This document shows, piece by piece, positions 40,288 to 49,980 of a stretch of DNA of 64,000 bases (position 1 is its first letter; the number at the start of each line of letters is the position of its first letter). The stretch covers positions 303,935 through 367,934 of the forward strand of contig NZ_LOJP01000001.1 of NCBI RefSeq assembly GCF_001553785.1, given 5' to 3'. A program made the translations under genes and the position numbers. Source of the stretch: Actinoplanes sp. TFC3. GTDB taxonomy: Bacteria; Actinomycetota; Actinomycetes; Mycobacteriales; Micromonosporaceae. Under the pieces are notes generated by a model. That model was not told the origin of the DNA. It did not search any database and was given only the letters and a program-made list of their open reading frames with translations.

Positions 40288-42228
40288 GTGGAACAGACAG
40301 TGGACTATGGCCACGCCACGGGCCTTCTGTCCGGTATATGGTTACTTGTCGCTATCCCGCTGGCCAGCGCGGCGATTCTGCTGCTGCTCGGCAAGCGGTC
40401 CGACAAGTGGGGGCACTGGCTCGGTGTCCTGGCCGTAGCGGCAACGTTCGTGCTGGGCCTGACGATGTTCATCAAGCTCGGCTCGCTCGACGAGGCGCAC
40501 CGGTCGGCTCAGCAGAGCCTGTGGGACTTCATCGTCGTCGGCACCCAGGGTGCCGGCGGCCTGCACGTCGACTTCGGGCTGCTGTTCGACCCGTTGTCCG
40601 GCATCTTCGTGCTGCTGATCACCGGCGTCGGCTCGCTGATCCACCTGTACGCGGTGGGTTACATGGAGCACGACCCGGGACGGCGCAGGTTCTTCGCGTA
40701 CTTCAACCTGTTCGTCGCGGCCATGCTGCTGCTGGTGCTCGGCAACAACTACGTGATGCTGTACTTCGGCTGGGAGGGCGTGGGTCTCGCGTCGTACCTG
40801 CTGATCTCGTTCTGGTACAACCGGCCGTCCGCGGCCACCGCCGGTAAGAAGGCGTTCCTGATGAACAGGATCGGCGACGCCGGCCTGGCCATCGGCATCT
40901 TCACGATGTTCGCCACGCTCGGCACCACCCAGTACGACGAGGTCTTCAACGGCGTCTCGGCCCTGTCCGGCGCGACAGTGCTCGTCATGGGTCTGTTGCT
41001 GCTGCTCGGAGCGGCCGGTAAGTCCGGTCAGTTCCCGCTGCACGCCTGGCTGCCTGACGCGATGGAGGGCCCGACCCCGGTCTCGGCCCTGATCCACGCG
41101 GCCACGATGGTCACCGCGGGCGTCTACCTGATCGCCCGCTCGCACGCCATCTTCACCGCGAACGCCACGCTGCAGACGATCGTGGTCAGCGTCGGCGCGC
41201 TCACGCTGCTGATGGGCTGCATCATCGGCGCGGCCAAGGACGACATCAAGCGGGTGCTCGCCTGGTCCACGGTCAGCCAGATCGGTTACATGTTCCTTGG
41301 CGTCGGGCTCGGCGGGGCGGCGTACGCGCTGGCCATCATCCACCTGCTCGCGCACGGCTTCTTCAAGGCCAACATGTTCCTCGGCGCCGGCTCGGTCATG
41401 CACGGCATGCACGACCAGGTCGACATCCGCCGCTTCGGCGGGCTGCGCAAGTACATGAAGTGGACCTGGCTGACGTTCATGATGGGCTGGCTGGCCATCA
41501 TCGGCATCCCGCCGCTGTCCGGCTTCTTCTCCAAGGAGCCGATCATCGTGGCGGCCTTCGAACGCGAGGGCTGGACCGCTTGGCTGTACGGCCTGGCCGC
41601 GCTGCTCGGCGCCGGGCTCACCGCGTTCTACATGACCCGGCTGTTCGTGCTCACCTTCCACGGTCCGGAGCGCTACACCGAGGACAACAAGCATCCGCAC
41701 GAGTCGCCGTTCATCATGACGGTGCCGCTGATGCTGCTGGCGCTCGGCTCGATCGGGGCCGGTTACCTGATGTCGACCTCGGTGCCCGACTGGCTGGAGC
41801 CGGTCTTCGGCCAGGAGGAAGCCGAGGCCACGCCGGTGCTCGCGCACTGGTTGCTGACCACGCTGAGCATCGTCGTGACGCTGGTGGGCGCGGGCCTGGC
41901 CTGGGCGCTGTTCCGCAAGGGCACTGCGCTCGCGCCGGAGCCGGCCGGTGTGGTGGTCACGGCCGCCCGCCGCAACCTCTACACCGACGCGATCAACGAA
42001 GCGGTGTTCGAGCGGCCCGGCATCTACCTCACCCGCGCCCTGGTCTACCTCGACAACCGGGGGATCGACGGGGCGGTCAACGGGCTTGCGGCGGCGGTCG
42101 GTGGCGGCTCCGGGCGGTTGCGCCGGCTGCAGACCGGGTTCGTGCGGTCGTACGCGTTGTCCATGCTCACCGGCGCCGTGCTGGTCGTCGGCGCGTTCCT
42201 CGCGATCCAGCTGGGGTGGTTGGCGTAA
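40288..42228 (+). CDS. nuoL: NADH-quinone oxidoreductase subunit L (antiporter-like)
   Basis: 646 residues from a GTG, with AAAGGGG upstream. Antiporter motifs: FGWEGVGLASYLLISFWYNRP (glutamate on helix 5), GKSGQFPLHAWLPDAMEGPTPVSALIHAATMV (lysine and histidine of helices 7-8) and the HGFFKANMFLGAGSVMH block. The C-terminal long amphipathic helix that runs along the membrane arm precedes the last membrane helix. It is the outermost proton pump. Its stop overlaps the nuoM ATG (TAATG). Confidence 0.96.
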   Translation: MEQTVDYGHATGLLSGIWLLVAIPLASAAILLLLGKRSDKWGHWLGVLAVAATFVLGLTMFIKLGSLDEAHRSAQQSLWDFIVVGTQGAGGLHVDFGLLFDPLSGIFVLLITGVGSLIHLYAVGYMEHDPGRRRFFAYFNLFVAAMLLLVLGNNYVMLYFGWEGVGLASYLLISFWYNRPSAATAGKKAFLMNRIGDAGLAIGIFTMFATLGTTQYDEVFNGVSALSGATVLVMGLLLLLGAAGKSGQFPLHAWLPDAMEGPTPVSALIHAATMVTAGVYLIARSHAIFTANATLQTIVVSVGALTLLMGCIIGAAKDDIKRVLAWSTVSQIGYMFLGVGLGGAAYALAIIHLLAHGFFKANMFLGAGSVMHGMHDQVDIRRFGGLRKYMKWTWLTFMMGWLAIIGIPPLSGFFSKEPIIVAAFEREGWTAWLYGLAALLGAGLTAFYMTRLFVLTFHGPERYTEDNKHPHESPFIMTVPLMLLALGSIGAGYLMSTSVPDWLEPVFGQEEAEATPVLAHWLLTTLSIVVTLVGAGLAWALFRKGTALAPEPAGVVVTAARRNLYTDAINEAVFERPGIYLTRALVYLDNRGIDGAVNGLAAAVGGGSGRLRRLQTGFVRSYALSMLTGAVLVVGAFLAIQLGWLA

Positions 42229-43766
42229 TGAAGGACTTCCCGTTCCTGTCCATCCTGACGCTCCTGCCCCTGGTAGGCGCGGCGGTGGTGGCCTTCATCC
42301 CGCGCGGCAAGGCGAAACTCGCCAAGACCGTCGCGCTGGCTTGGTCGGTGGTGGTGCTCGCGCTGAGCATCGTCATGTGGGTCGCGTTCGAGGCCGGCGG
42401 CGACCGGTTCCAGTTCCGTGAGTCGTACCAGTGGATCCCCACCTGGAACGCCCGCTTCACCTTCGCCACCGACGGCATCGCGCTGGTCATGCTAGTGCTC
42501 ATCGCGCTGCTGGTGCCGCTGGTGATGCTGGCCTCCTGGCACGACGTCGACGAGAACGAGCGCTCGGTGCCCACGTACTTCGCGCTGCTGCTGGCGCTGG
42601 AGTGCACGATGATCGGCGTCTTCGCGGCCGCCGACGTCTTCCTGTTCTACGTGTTCTTCGAGGTCATGCTCGTGCCGATGTACTTCATCATCGGCTCGTT
42701 CGGCGGCCAGCGCCGGCAGTACGCCGCGGTGAAGTTCTTCCTCTACTCGCTGGTCGGCGGTCTGTTCATGCTGGCTGCGGTGATCGGCCTGTGGGTGGTC
42801 GGCGGTCACACGTTCGACTGGCAGGCGCTGACCGACGCGTCGAGCTCGTTCAACACCGGCACCGCGCGCTGGCTGTTCCTGGGCTTCTTCATCGCGTTTG
42901 CGGTCAAGGCGCCGTTCTTCCCGTTCCACACCTGGCTGCCCGACGCCGGTGGGGCCGCTCCGGCACCCGCGGCCGCGCTGCTCGTGGGCGTGCTGGACAA
43001 GGTGGGAACGTTCGGCATCCTGCGTTACTGCCTGCCGATCTTCCCGGAGGCGTCGCGCTGGTTCGCCCCGGCGGCGCTGATCCTGGGCGTCATCGGCATC
43101 CTGTACGCCGCCCTGCTCGCGATCGGCCAGCACGACCTCAAGCGCCTGGTGTCGTACACCTCGATCGCCCACTTCGGGTTCATCGGCATCGGCATCTTCG
43201 CCTTCACCACCCAGGCGGGCACCGGCTCGGTGCTGTACATGGTCAACCACGGTCTCGCCACCGGCCTGCTGTTCCTGGTCGTCGGCATGTTCGTGGCCCG
43301 CCGCGGCTCGTCGCTGGTCAGCGACTTCGGCGGGGCCGGCAAGCTGGTGCCGGTGCTGGCCGGGCTGCTGTTCTTCGCCGGTCTGGCGTCGCTGGCGCTG
43401 CCCGGAACCGCGCCGTTCGTCAGCGAGTTCCTGGTGCTGATCGGCACCTTCACCACCCACAAGGTGTACGCGGTCATCGCCACCGCCGGCATCATCCTCG
43501 CCGCGGCCTACGTGCTCTGGATGGTGCAGCGCACCACGCAGGGCACGCTCAACCCGGCCGTCGAGCAAACCCCGGCCATGCACAAGGACATCACGTTGCG
43601 CGAGAAGGTCGTCGTCGCGCCGCTTGTCCTTCTGCTGCTGCTCCTCGGCTTCTACCCGAAGCCGGTCACCGATGTGATCAACCCCGCGGTGCAGGCGACC
43701 ATGCAGGACGTCGGAAAGACCGACCCGGTGCCCCCAGCGGTCGCGAACGGAAGGGTGGCGCGGTAA
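42228..43766 (+). CDS. nuoM: NADH-quinone oxidoreductase subunit M (antiporter-like)
   Basis: 512 residues from the ATG at 42228. Motifs: FYVFFEVMLVPMYFIIGSFGG (glutamate), KAPFFPFHTWLPDAGGAAPAPAAALLVGVLDKVG (lysine in helix 8; usual DAHTEAPT reads DAGGAAPA here) and the HDLKRLVSYTSIAHFG block. A longer open frame upstream lies inside nuoL and is not coding. nuoN follows after 3 bases. Confidence 0.95.
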   Translation: MKDFPFLSILTLLPLVGAAVVAFIPRGKAKLAKTVALAWSVVVLALSIVMWVAFEAGGDRFQFRESYQWIPTWNARFTFATDGIALVMLVLIALLVPLVMLASWHDVDENERSVPTYFALLLALECTMIGVFAAADVFLFYVFFEVMLVPMYFIIGSFGGQRRQYAAVKFFLYSLVGGLFMLAAVIGLWVVGGHTFDWQALTDASSSFNTGTARWLFLGFFIAFAVKAPFFPFHTWLPDAGGAAPAPAAALLVGVLDKVGTFGILRYCLPIFPEASRWFAPAALILGVIGILYAALLAIGQHDLKRLVSYTSIAHFGFIGIGIFAFTTQAGTGSVLYMVNHGLATGLLFLVVGMFVARRGSSLVSDFGGAGKLVPVLAGLLFFAGLASLALPGTAPFVSEFLVLIGTFTTHKVYAVIATAGIILAAAYVLWMVQRTTQGTLNPAVEQTPAMHKDITLREKVVVAPLVLLLLLLGFYPKPVTDVINPAVQATMQDVGKTDPVPPAVANGRVAR

Positions 43767-43769
43767 GCC

Positions 43770-45302
43770 ATGGACGACCTGAAACTTCCCGACATCAACT
43801 ACGCCGCGTTGGCGCCGATGCTGATCCTGTTCGGCGCGGCCTGCCTTGGCGTGCTCTTCGAGGCGTTGGTGCCCCGGGCCCGGCGGCACGTCGTGCAGCT
43901 GGCCCTGGCGCTGGTAGCGCTGGTCGCCGCGCTGGTCACGGTGATCCTGGTGCGCGACACCCGGATTGTCACCATCGGCGGTGCGGTGGCGGTGGACGGC
44001 CCGACGCTGTTCCTGCAGGGCTCGATCCTGCTGCTCGGCATCGTGTCTCTGATGCTGATCGGCGAGCGCGCGATCGAGCCGGGTGGCTCGTTCGTATCGC
44101 AGGCCGCGGTGACGGTCGGCTCGCAGAAGGACCTCAAGCAGGTCGGCGGGCAGCCCGGGGCCACCGAGGTGTACCCGCTGACGATCTTTGCGCTGGGCGG
44201 CATGCTGCTGTTCGTCGCGGCGAACGACCTGCTGACGATGTTCGTCGCGCTCGAAGTCTTCTCGCTGCCGCTCTACCTGCTCTGCGCGCTGGCCCGGCGC
44301 CGCCGCCTGCTGAGCCAGGAGGCAGCGTTGAAGTACTTCCTGCTGGGCTCGTACGCGTCGGCCTTCTTCCTGTTCGGTGTGGCCCTGATCTACGGCTTCA
44401 GCGGGGGCGTCGACCTGGCGTCCATCCACGCTGCGGTCGCCGACCCGTCGCGCAGTGAGGTGCTGCTGTTCGGCGGGCTGGCCCTGGTGTCGATCGGGCT
44501 GCTGTTCAAGAGCGCTGCGGTGCCCTTCCACGTGTGGACGCCGGACGTCTACCAGGGCGCTCCGACCCCGGTGACCGCGCTGATGGCAGCCTGCACCAAG
44601 GTTGCCGCGTTCGGCGCCCTGCTGCGGGTGCTGTACGTGGCCTTCGACGGGGTGCGCTGGGACTTCCAGCCGGTGCTCGGGGTCATCGCGGTGCTGACGA
44701 TGCTGGTCGGCGCGGTGCTGGCGGTCACGCAGACGGAGATGAAGCGGCTGCTGGCCTACTCCTCCATCGCCAACGCGGGCTACCTGCTGGTGGGGGTGCT
44801 GGCGCTCAACAAGGAGGGCTTGTCCAGCACGATGTTCTACCTGGTCGCGTACGGCTTCTCGGTGCTGGCCGCGTTTGGCATCGTCTCGCTGGTGCGTGAC
44901 TCCGAGGGCGAGGCCACCCACCTGTCCCGCTGGGCCGGGCTGGGTCGCAAGAGCCCGGTGTTCGCCGCGATCTTCTCGTTCATCCTGCTGGCGTTTGCCG
45001 GCATCCCGCTCACCAGCGGCTTCACCAGCAAGTTCGCGGTGTTCGGGGCGGCGATCGACGGCGGGCAGACCTGGCTGGTCATCTTCGGCGTGATCACCAG
45101 CATGCTGCTCGCCTTCCCGTACCTGCGGGTCGTCGTGCTGATGTGGCTGTCCGAGCCGGGCGAGACCACCCCGGCGGTGTCGATCCCGGGCTTCCTGACC
45201 TCTGCGGCCCTGGCGATCGGGGTCATCGCGACGTTCGCGCTGGGCGTGGTGCCGGCGCCGCTGCTCGACCTCACCAACGACGCCGCGCAATTCGTCAGAT
45301 AG
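43770..45302 (+). CDS. nuoN: NADH-quinone oxidoreductase subunit N (antiporter-like)
   Basis: 510 residues. Motifs: FVALEVFSLPLYLLCALARRR, KYFLLGSYASAFFLFGVALIYG, KSAAVPFHVWTPDVYQGAPTPVTALMAACTKVAAFG and MKRLLAYSSIANAGYLLVG. It is the last gene of the nuo operon and is followed 13 bases later by a strong terminator. The 932-residue open frame on the other strand is a shadow. Confidence 0.96.
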   Translation: MDDLKLPDINYAALAPMLILFGAACLGVLFEALVPRARRHVVQLALALVALVAALVTVILVRDTRIVTIGGAVAVDGPTLFLQGSILLLGIVSLMLIGERAIEPGGSFVSQAAVTVGSQKDLKQVGGQPGATEVYPLTIFALGGMLLFVAANDLLTMFVALEVFSLPLYLLCALARRRRLLSQEAALKYFLLGSYASAFFLFGVALIYGFSGGVDLASIHAAVADPSRSEVLLFGGLALVSIGLLFKSAAVPFHVWTPDVYQGAPTPVTALMAACTKVAAFGALLRVLYVAFDGVRWDFQPVLGVIAVLTMLVGAVLAVTQTEMKRLLAYSSIANAGYLLVGVLALNKEGLSSTMFYLVAYGFSVLAAFGIVSLVRDSEGEATHLSRWAGLGRKSPVFAAIFSFILLAFAGIPLTSGFTSKFAVFGAAIDGGQTWLVIFGVITSMLLAFPYLRVVVLMWLSEPGETTPAVSIPGFLTSAALAIGVIATFALGVVPAPLLDLTNDAAQFVR

Positions 45303-45315
45303 CTCACCGTGAAAC

Positions 45316-45345
45316 AGCCCCGGCTCATGGTGGCCGGGGCTTTTT
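45316..45345 (+). terminator. intrinsic terminator of the nuo operon
   Basis: Perfect 9-bp stem AGCCCCGGC/GCCGGGGCT with an 8-base loop, then TTTTT. This is the clearest rho-independent terminator in the window. Confidence 0.92.
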
Positions 45346-45531
45346 CATTGGTGTCAATCTTCCGTCATGCGCGCTTGACGGCTTGACCGAGCGGACGGGC
45401 CGGCCGGGGGGTGAGGGTGGGAAGCGGCTCGCGTGCTGGTTGGGCGCGCTTTGGTCGTACCGGAGCAGGTTTTTGATCTTCAAGACCCTGACACCCTGGG
45501 TATCAGGTTCGTATGGCATCGTGAAACCGTG

Positions 45532-46545
45532 GTGAGCACCGGTGACACAGCGCTGACGTCGCTCGGAATCGACATCGACCCCAAGGTCGACGCGTCGGTC
45601 TCGGCGACGCTGGCCGTGGTGGAGGAAGCGCTGCGCGACAACGTGGTCAGTGCTGATCCGCTGATCGCGGATGCGGCGCGGCACCTGATGGATGCCGGCG
45701 GCAAGCGGTTCCGGCCGCTGCTGGTGGCGCTCGGGGCGCAGTTCGGGGACCCGCAGGCGGCCGGCATCGTGCCGGCGGCCCTCGTGGTCGAGCTGACCCA
45801 CCTCGCGACGCTCTACCACGACGACGTCATGGACGAGGCTGCCGTGCGCCGCGGTGCGCCCAGCGCCAACGCCCGCTGGGGCAACGCCGTGGCCATCCTG
45901 GTCGGCGACTTCCTGTTCGCCCGTGCCGCCGACATCGCCGCCACGCTGGGCGTCGAGGCGGTCCGGCTGCAGGCCCAGACGTTCTCCCGGCTCGTGCACG
46001 GGCAGATCGCCGAGACCGCGGGCCCGCGTGGCACCGACCCGATCGAGCACTACCTGCATGTCATCGCCGAGAAGACAGCCTCGCTGATGTCCACCTCGGT
46101 GCGCTACGGCGGCATGTTCTCCGGGGCCAAGCCCGAGCACATCGAGGCACTGGCCGGCTATGGCGAGATCATCGGCGTCGCCTTCCAGCTCTCCGACGAC
46201 CTGCTCGACATCGCTTCGGAGTCGGTGCAGTCCGGCAAGACGCCCGGCACCGACCTGCGCGAGGGCGTGCCGACCCTGCCCGTGCTCTACGCGCTGGCCG
46301 GCGACGACACCGACGCCTCCGCCGTGCGCCTGCGCGAGCTGCTCAGTTCAGGTCCGCTGGTTGATGACGCGCTGCACGCCGAGGCGCTGGGGCTGCTGCG
46401 CGAGTCCGCGGCGATGAAGCGGGCGCGCGAGACGGTCCGCAGCTACGCCGAGGAGGCCCGAGCCTGCCTCGCGCCGCTGCCCGACGGCACGCCACGCCGG
46501 GCGATGGAAGCCCTCTGCGACTTCATCGCCGACCGCACTAGCTGA
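45532..46545 (+). CDS. long-chain polyprenyl diphosphate synthase
   Basis: 337 residues from one of two adjacent GTG codons (45529, 45532); the frame opens to 45433. The first aspartate-rich motif is LYHDDVMDEA, the second is FQLSDDLLDIA, with GGKRFRPLLVALG before them. Small residues ahead of the first motif (ELTHLATL) fit a long-chain (C35-C45) product. It most likely makes the menaquinone tail, as expected next to nuo and the mqn/men genes; chain length cannot be read from sequence. Its stop overlaps the convergent MFS gene by 8 bases. Confidence 0.88.
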   Translation: MSTGDTALTSLGIDIDPKVDASVSATLAVVEEALRDNVVSADPLIADAARHLMDAGGKRFRPLLVALGAQFGDPQAAGIVPAALVVELTHLATLYHDDVMDEAAVRRGAPSANARWGNAVAILVGDFLFARAADIAATLGVEAVRLQAQTFSRLVHGQIAETAGPRGTDPIEHYLHVIAEKTASLMSTSVRYGGMFSGAKPEHIEALAGYGEIIGVAFQLSDDLLDIASESVQSGKTPGTDLREGVPTLPVLYALAGDDTDASAVRLRELLSSGPLVDDALHAEALGLLRESAAMKRARETVRSYAEEARACLAPLPDGTPRRAMEALCDFIADRTS

Positions 46546-47719
46546 GTTTGCGGAGCATGCGGCTGCCCACCACCATGAGGGCGGCCGCGCCCAGCATCGC
46601 CACCGCCGCCACCGTCCACATTGCCGGATAGTCGGCGCCCGACGCGACGGCGCCCAGTCCGAGCGGTCCGATGCAGCCGCCCGCGTACACGCCGGTCTGC
46701 GTGATCGAGGTGGCCGCGGCAGGCGCCTGGGGGTGCAGGCGGACCACTGCGAAGTTCATCAGCCCGGGCCACGACCAGCCCAACCCGAAGCCGAGCACCA
46801 CGCCCACAATCAGCGCGGGCAGGCCCGGTGCTGCCAGCAGGGCCAGGCCGACCGCTCCGGCGGCCAGCAGCGCAGCAATGACGGCCACTTGCCGCGCCGG
46901 GAAGAGGTCTGCCTGCCAGCCGCCGCTCACGCGCGCCGCCACGCACACCGCGCTGCCCAACGTGAGCGACAGGCCGGCTGGGCCGGGGGAGATGCCTCGC
47001 GCCACGGCGGCGTCCACCAGGAACGTACCCAAAGCATTTGCCGACCCGGCGGCAAGAGTCGCCGCGATCCCGATCACGACCAAGGCCGCAGTGGCGCGCT
47101 CCTCGCGGTCGGCCGACGACTTGCGAGGGTCATCCCCTTCCACCGGTACGAGCCAAAGCGCGCCCGCCGCCCCCACCGCAGCCGCCACAAACGCCCAGCG
47201 CCAGCCCACGGTCAACGCCACAATGGGCACCGCAGCCCCGGCGATCAACGTACTGACCGGGATGGCTGCCTGCTTCACGCCGAAGGAAAGGCCCTGGCGA
47301 CGTACCGGAACATGCCGGGAAAGGCTGGTGTTGCTCGCCAGCTGACCCATCGCGTTGGCGCCCGCCCCGAGCGCGAGAATCGCGATGAGGCTCCACAGTG
47401 AACGCGCCGCCACCGCGACCGCGAGCAGCGACACCACCGCAAGGGCAATCCCGGCGCGGGCAATCCTCGTCGATCCGTACCGCTCGACCAGCGCCCCCGC
47501 CGGTACCGAAGCCAGCGCGCTCGCCCCGAAGTACGCCGAGACGGCCAGTCCCAGCCCGGCCGGCGAGAAGTGCAACTCCTCGCCGATCTGCACCGCCAAT
47601 CCGCCGACCAGGAACACCGGAACGGAGCAAGCGATCGTCGTGGTAAGTGCGCTGCCCGCCGCTCTCCACGGCCCGATGGCGTTCCCGCTGCTCGCGGCGG
47701 TGCCGGACGAGTCCTTCAT
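46538..47719 (-). CDS. MFS transporter (CynX/NimT-like)
   Basis: 393 residues from the ATG at 47719; an in-frame GTG at 47776 is possible. About 12 helices, with the loop motif PAGALVERYGSTRIARAG. The sequence style (PVFLVGGLAVQIGEEL; SITQTGVYAGGCIGPLGLG) resembles the CynX/NimT subfamily of small anion or drug carriers. It is divergent from the IclR gene with a 153-base gap, a typical regulator-transporter arrangement, so the IclR protein may control it. Confidence 0.82.
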   Translation of the reverse strand: MKDSSGTAASSGNAIGPWRAAGSALTTTIACSVPVFLVGGLAVQIGEELHFSPAGLGLAVSAYFGASALASVPAGALVERYGSTRIARAGIALAVVSLLAVAVAARSLWSLIAILALGAGANAMGQLASNTSLSRHVPVRRQGLSFGVKQAAIPVSTLIAGAAVPIVALTVGWRWAFVAAAVGAAGALWLVPVEGDDPRKSSADREERATAALVVIGIAATLAAGSANALGTFLVDAAVARGISPGPAGLSLTLGSAVCVAARVSGGWQADLFPARQVAVIAALLAAGAVGLALLAAPGLPALIVGVVLGFGLGWSWPGLMNFAVVRLHPQAPAAATSITQTGVYAGGCIGPLGLGAVASGADYPAMWTVAAVAMLGAAALMVVGSRMLRKLS

Positions 47720-47872
47720 GATCTTCGAGCCTAGGCCGGGGCTGCCGATTGCTGGACGGTGAGTGTCAATAACCACACGACGCGTAAAGATTCGTCATGG
47801 TCGACACGCAATAGGCATTCCCACCGAGGAAGATTATTCATATGGTGTAAGTCCCCGGCGTCGGAGGTAGCT

Positions 47873-48667
47873 GTGCGCGACCCCCTGGCGGAGCCGTCAG
47901 ATCTCATCCGGAGCGTGTCACGCGCTTTGCGTGTGCTCGAGTCGGTTGGGCGTGCTCCGCGCGGTCTCACCGTGAAACAGATCGCGCGACGATGCGAATT
48001 GACCGTCGCGACGACGTACCACCTTGTGCGCACCTTGGCGTACGAGGGCTACGTGATCCGCCGTGAGGACGGCACCTACATCGTCGGCCTCGAGATCGCC
48101 GATCGTTATCGCGAACTCGTCTCGGCGTTCCGCGGCCCGCCCACCGTCGGCGAGGCGCTGCGCCGGGCCGCTGTCGACACCGGCTACAGCCACTTCCTCG
48201 GCCGATTCGTCGGCGGTCGGATCGCCGTGACCGCCTCGGCCGAAGGCGCCCGCTCGCCGTTCATGGACGACATCGCCCCCGGCTTCGACGAGGGCGGGCA
48301 TGCCACCGCGCTGGGCAAGGCGCTGCTGGCCACGCTTACCCCCGACCAGCGGGCCCGTTATCTGCGCGACTGGGGCATGCGAGCGTTCACGCCGGCCACC
48401 CTGACCACGCCCGAGGCGCTGGAGGCCGACCTGGCCGCCGGTGAGCGCCGGGGCATGCAGCTGGAGATGGGCCAGTTCCGTCAGGGGCTCGCCTGCGCCG
48501 CGGTCAACGTGATCACCGACCGCGACATGGAACGCCGGCTGGTGCTCGCCTGCGCGTTGCCGGCCGCCGAGATGCTGACCTCGGCTCGGGTGGTCCGGGC
48601 CAAGCTGACCGCTGCGGCGCGCAGTGTCGCCGAGGCGCTGTCAACCGGGGACGCGGCGACGGCCTAG
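47873..48667 (+). CDS. IclR family transcriptional regulator
   Basis: 264 residues from the GTG at 47873, preceded by GGAGG at 5 bases. The winged helix is at residues about 10-70 (SVSRALRVLESVGRAPRGLTVKQIARRCELTVATTYHLVRTL). The IclR effector domain follows, with the HATALGKALLATLTPDQRARYL signature. Its effector is probably a small carboxylate or aromatic, as in the family, and it may regulate the divergent MFS gene. The TATGGT box at 47841 could be its -10. Confidence 0.88.
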   Translation: MRDPLAEPSDLIRSVSRALRVLESVGRAPRGLTVKQIARRCELTVATTYHLVRTLAYEGYVIRREDGTYIVGLEIADRYRELVSAFRGPPTVGEALRRAAVDTGYSHFLGRFVGGRIAVTASAEGARSPFMDDIAPGFDEGGHATALGKALLATLTPDQRARYLRDWGMRAFTPATLTTPEALEADLAAGERRGMQLEMGQFRQGLACAAVNVITDRDMERRLVLACALPAAEMLTSARVVRAKLTAAARSVAEALSTGDAATA

Positions 48668-48694
48668 GCCTCAGACCCGCTGCGTGAACGCCGT

Positions 48695-48720
48695 TGAACT
48701 TCCTCGCGGCCTCATCCGTA
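48695..48720 (+). promoter_or_regulatory. candidate ECF-type promoter of the sigma operon
   Basis: TGAAC (48695-48699) and CGTA (48717-48720) separated by 17 bases match the GAAC-N16/17-CGT form of ECF promoters, 34 bases before the sigma gene. A second TGAAC lies at 48684. This suggests autoregulation. Confidence 0.45.
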
Positions 48721-48753
48721 TGAACGGGTGACGCGCGAGGGAGGTCGGCAGGC

Positions 48754-49269
48754 TTGGAAGATCAGGACGCCGAGCTGCTGCGCGCGTTACAGGACGAGCA
48801 CGGGGAAGCCCTCTACGCGCACGCCGTCCGCCTTTCCGGCGGGGATCGGCAGCGCGCCGAGGACCTTGTTCAGGAGACCCTGCTGAGGGCCTGGCGATAT
48901 CCGGAATCGCTGGACCCCGCGCGGGGCACGGTGCGGTCATGGCTGTTCACCACCGCGCGCAACCTGGCGATCGATGCCTGGAGACGCCGGTCGGTGCGGG
49001 TCGGCGAGGTGGTCACGGACATGATTCCCGAGCCTCCGCCCAGCGCGGACGAGGCGGACCGGGCCGTCGAGGCCTGGACGGTCGCTGAGGCGCTGGCCCG
49101 GCTCTCCGACATGCACCGCGAAGTCTTGATCGAATGCTTCTACCAGGGGCGCTCGGTCGCTGAAACAGCGTCCCGCCTGGGCGTGCCACCCGGCACGGTC
49201 AAGTCACGCACGCACTACGCCTTGCGCTCGCTGCGCATGGTCCTGGATGAGATGGGGGTGACAGGATGA
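48754..49269 (+). CDS. ECF RNA polymerase sigma factor
   Basis: 171 residues from a TTG, with GGAGG about 9 bases upstream. Region 2: HAVRLSGGDRQRAEDLVQETLLRAWRYP then RSWLFTTARNLAIDAWRRR. Region 4: LARLSDMHREVLIECFYQGRSVAETASRLGVPPGTVKSRTHYALRSLR. No extra C-terminal domain. Its target genes are unknown. The next gene, overlapping by ATGA, encodes its likely anti-sigma factor. A promoter of ECF type upstream suggests self-activation. Confidence 0.92.
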   Translation: MEDQDAELLRALQDEHGEALYAHAVRLSGGDRQRAEDLVQETLLRAWRYPESLDPARGTVRSWLFTTARNLAIDAWRRRSVRVGEVVTDMIPEPPPSADEADRAVEAWTVAEALARLSDMHREVLIECFYQGRSVAETASRLGVPPGTVKSRTHYALRSLRMVLDEMGVTG

Positions 49270-49964
49270 GATGCGATCACGAGCACGACGACGGCGCGTA
49301 CGTCCTGGGCGCCCTCTCCCCGGCCGAGCGCACCGCGTACGAGCGTCACCTCGCGACCTGCTCGTTCTGCCGCGAGGCGGTGGCCGACATCGCCGTGCTG
49401 CCGGGCCTGCTCGGCCGCCTCGACCCGGCGGACTTCGAACGGCTCCTCGACCCCCCGCCCATCCCGCGGCGCCGGGCCACCACGCCGGACCTGGTCACGG
49501 CGGTGCAGACGACCCGGCGTCAGGAGCGCAAGCGGATCCGGTGGCGGGTGATGGGCACCGCGCTGGCGGCGGCCTGCCTGGCCCTGGTGGTTGGCATCGG
49601 CGCGGTGTTCTGGATGGGCCGCGGGGCTATGACGTCCGGGCCGAGCGGTCCGGCGGTCGCCATGACCCCGGTGAACGAGCGGGTGCAGGTGACGGCGCAG
49701 ATCAATCTCGCGGGGGCGCAAGGCGGGACCAAGGTCACGCTGGTTTGCGCGTACGACCGGGGCAACGAGCAGTCCGAGCCCTACACGATAAGGCTCATGG
49801 CTTACGGGCCGGACGAGGAGAGCGAGCAGTTGGGCTCGTGGACCGCCTCGCCCGGCAAAGAGGTCAGCATGTCCGGCTTCACACACTTCACCGACGGGGT
49901 GCTGTCCCGGTTGGCGCTGGTGCGCAACGACGGGCGGATGCTGCTGGCGTACGACGTCCCCTGA
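49266..49964 (+). CDS. membrane zinc-finger anti-sigma factor
   Basis: 232 residues. The N-terminal zinc-binding anti-sigma domain holds HLATCSFC (HxxxCxxC) with an earlier histidine cluster (CDHEHDDG). One membrane helix follows (residues about 95-118, GTALAAACLALVVGIGAVFW). The extracytoplasmic C-terminus (about 115 residues) is beta-rich and carries a single cysteine (VTLVCAYDRG). This is the ZAS membrane type: it holds the sigma factor until an outside or redox signal arrives. It is translationally coupled to the sigma gene. Confidence 0.9.
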   Translation: MRCDHEHDDGAYVLGALSPAERTAYERHLATCSFCREAVADIAVLPGLLGRLDPADFERLLDPPPIPRRRATTPDLVTAVQTTRRQERKRIRWRVMGTALAAACLALVVGIGAVFWMGRGAMTSGPSGPAVAMTPVNERVQVTAQINLAGAQGGTKVTLVCAYDRGNEQSEPYTIRLMAYGPDEESEQLGSWTASPGKEVSMSGFTHFTDGVLSRLALVRNDGRMLLAYDVP

Positions 49965-49980
49965 TCTGGCTCCGGCGAGA

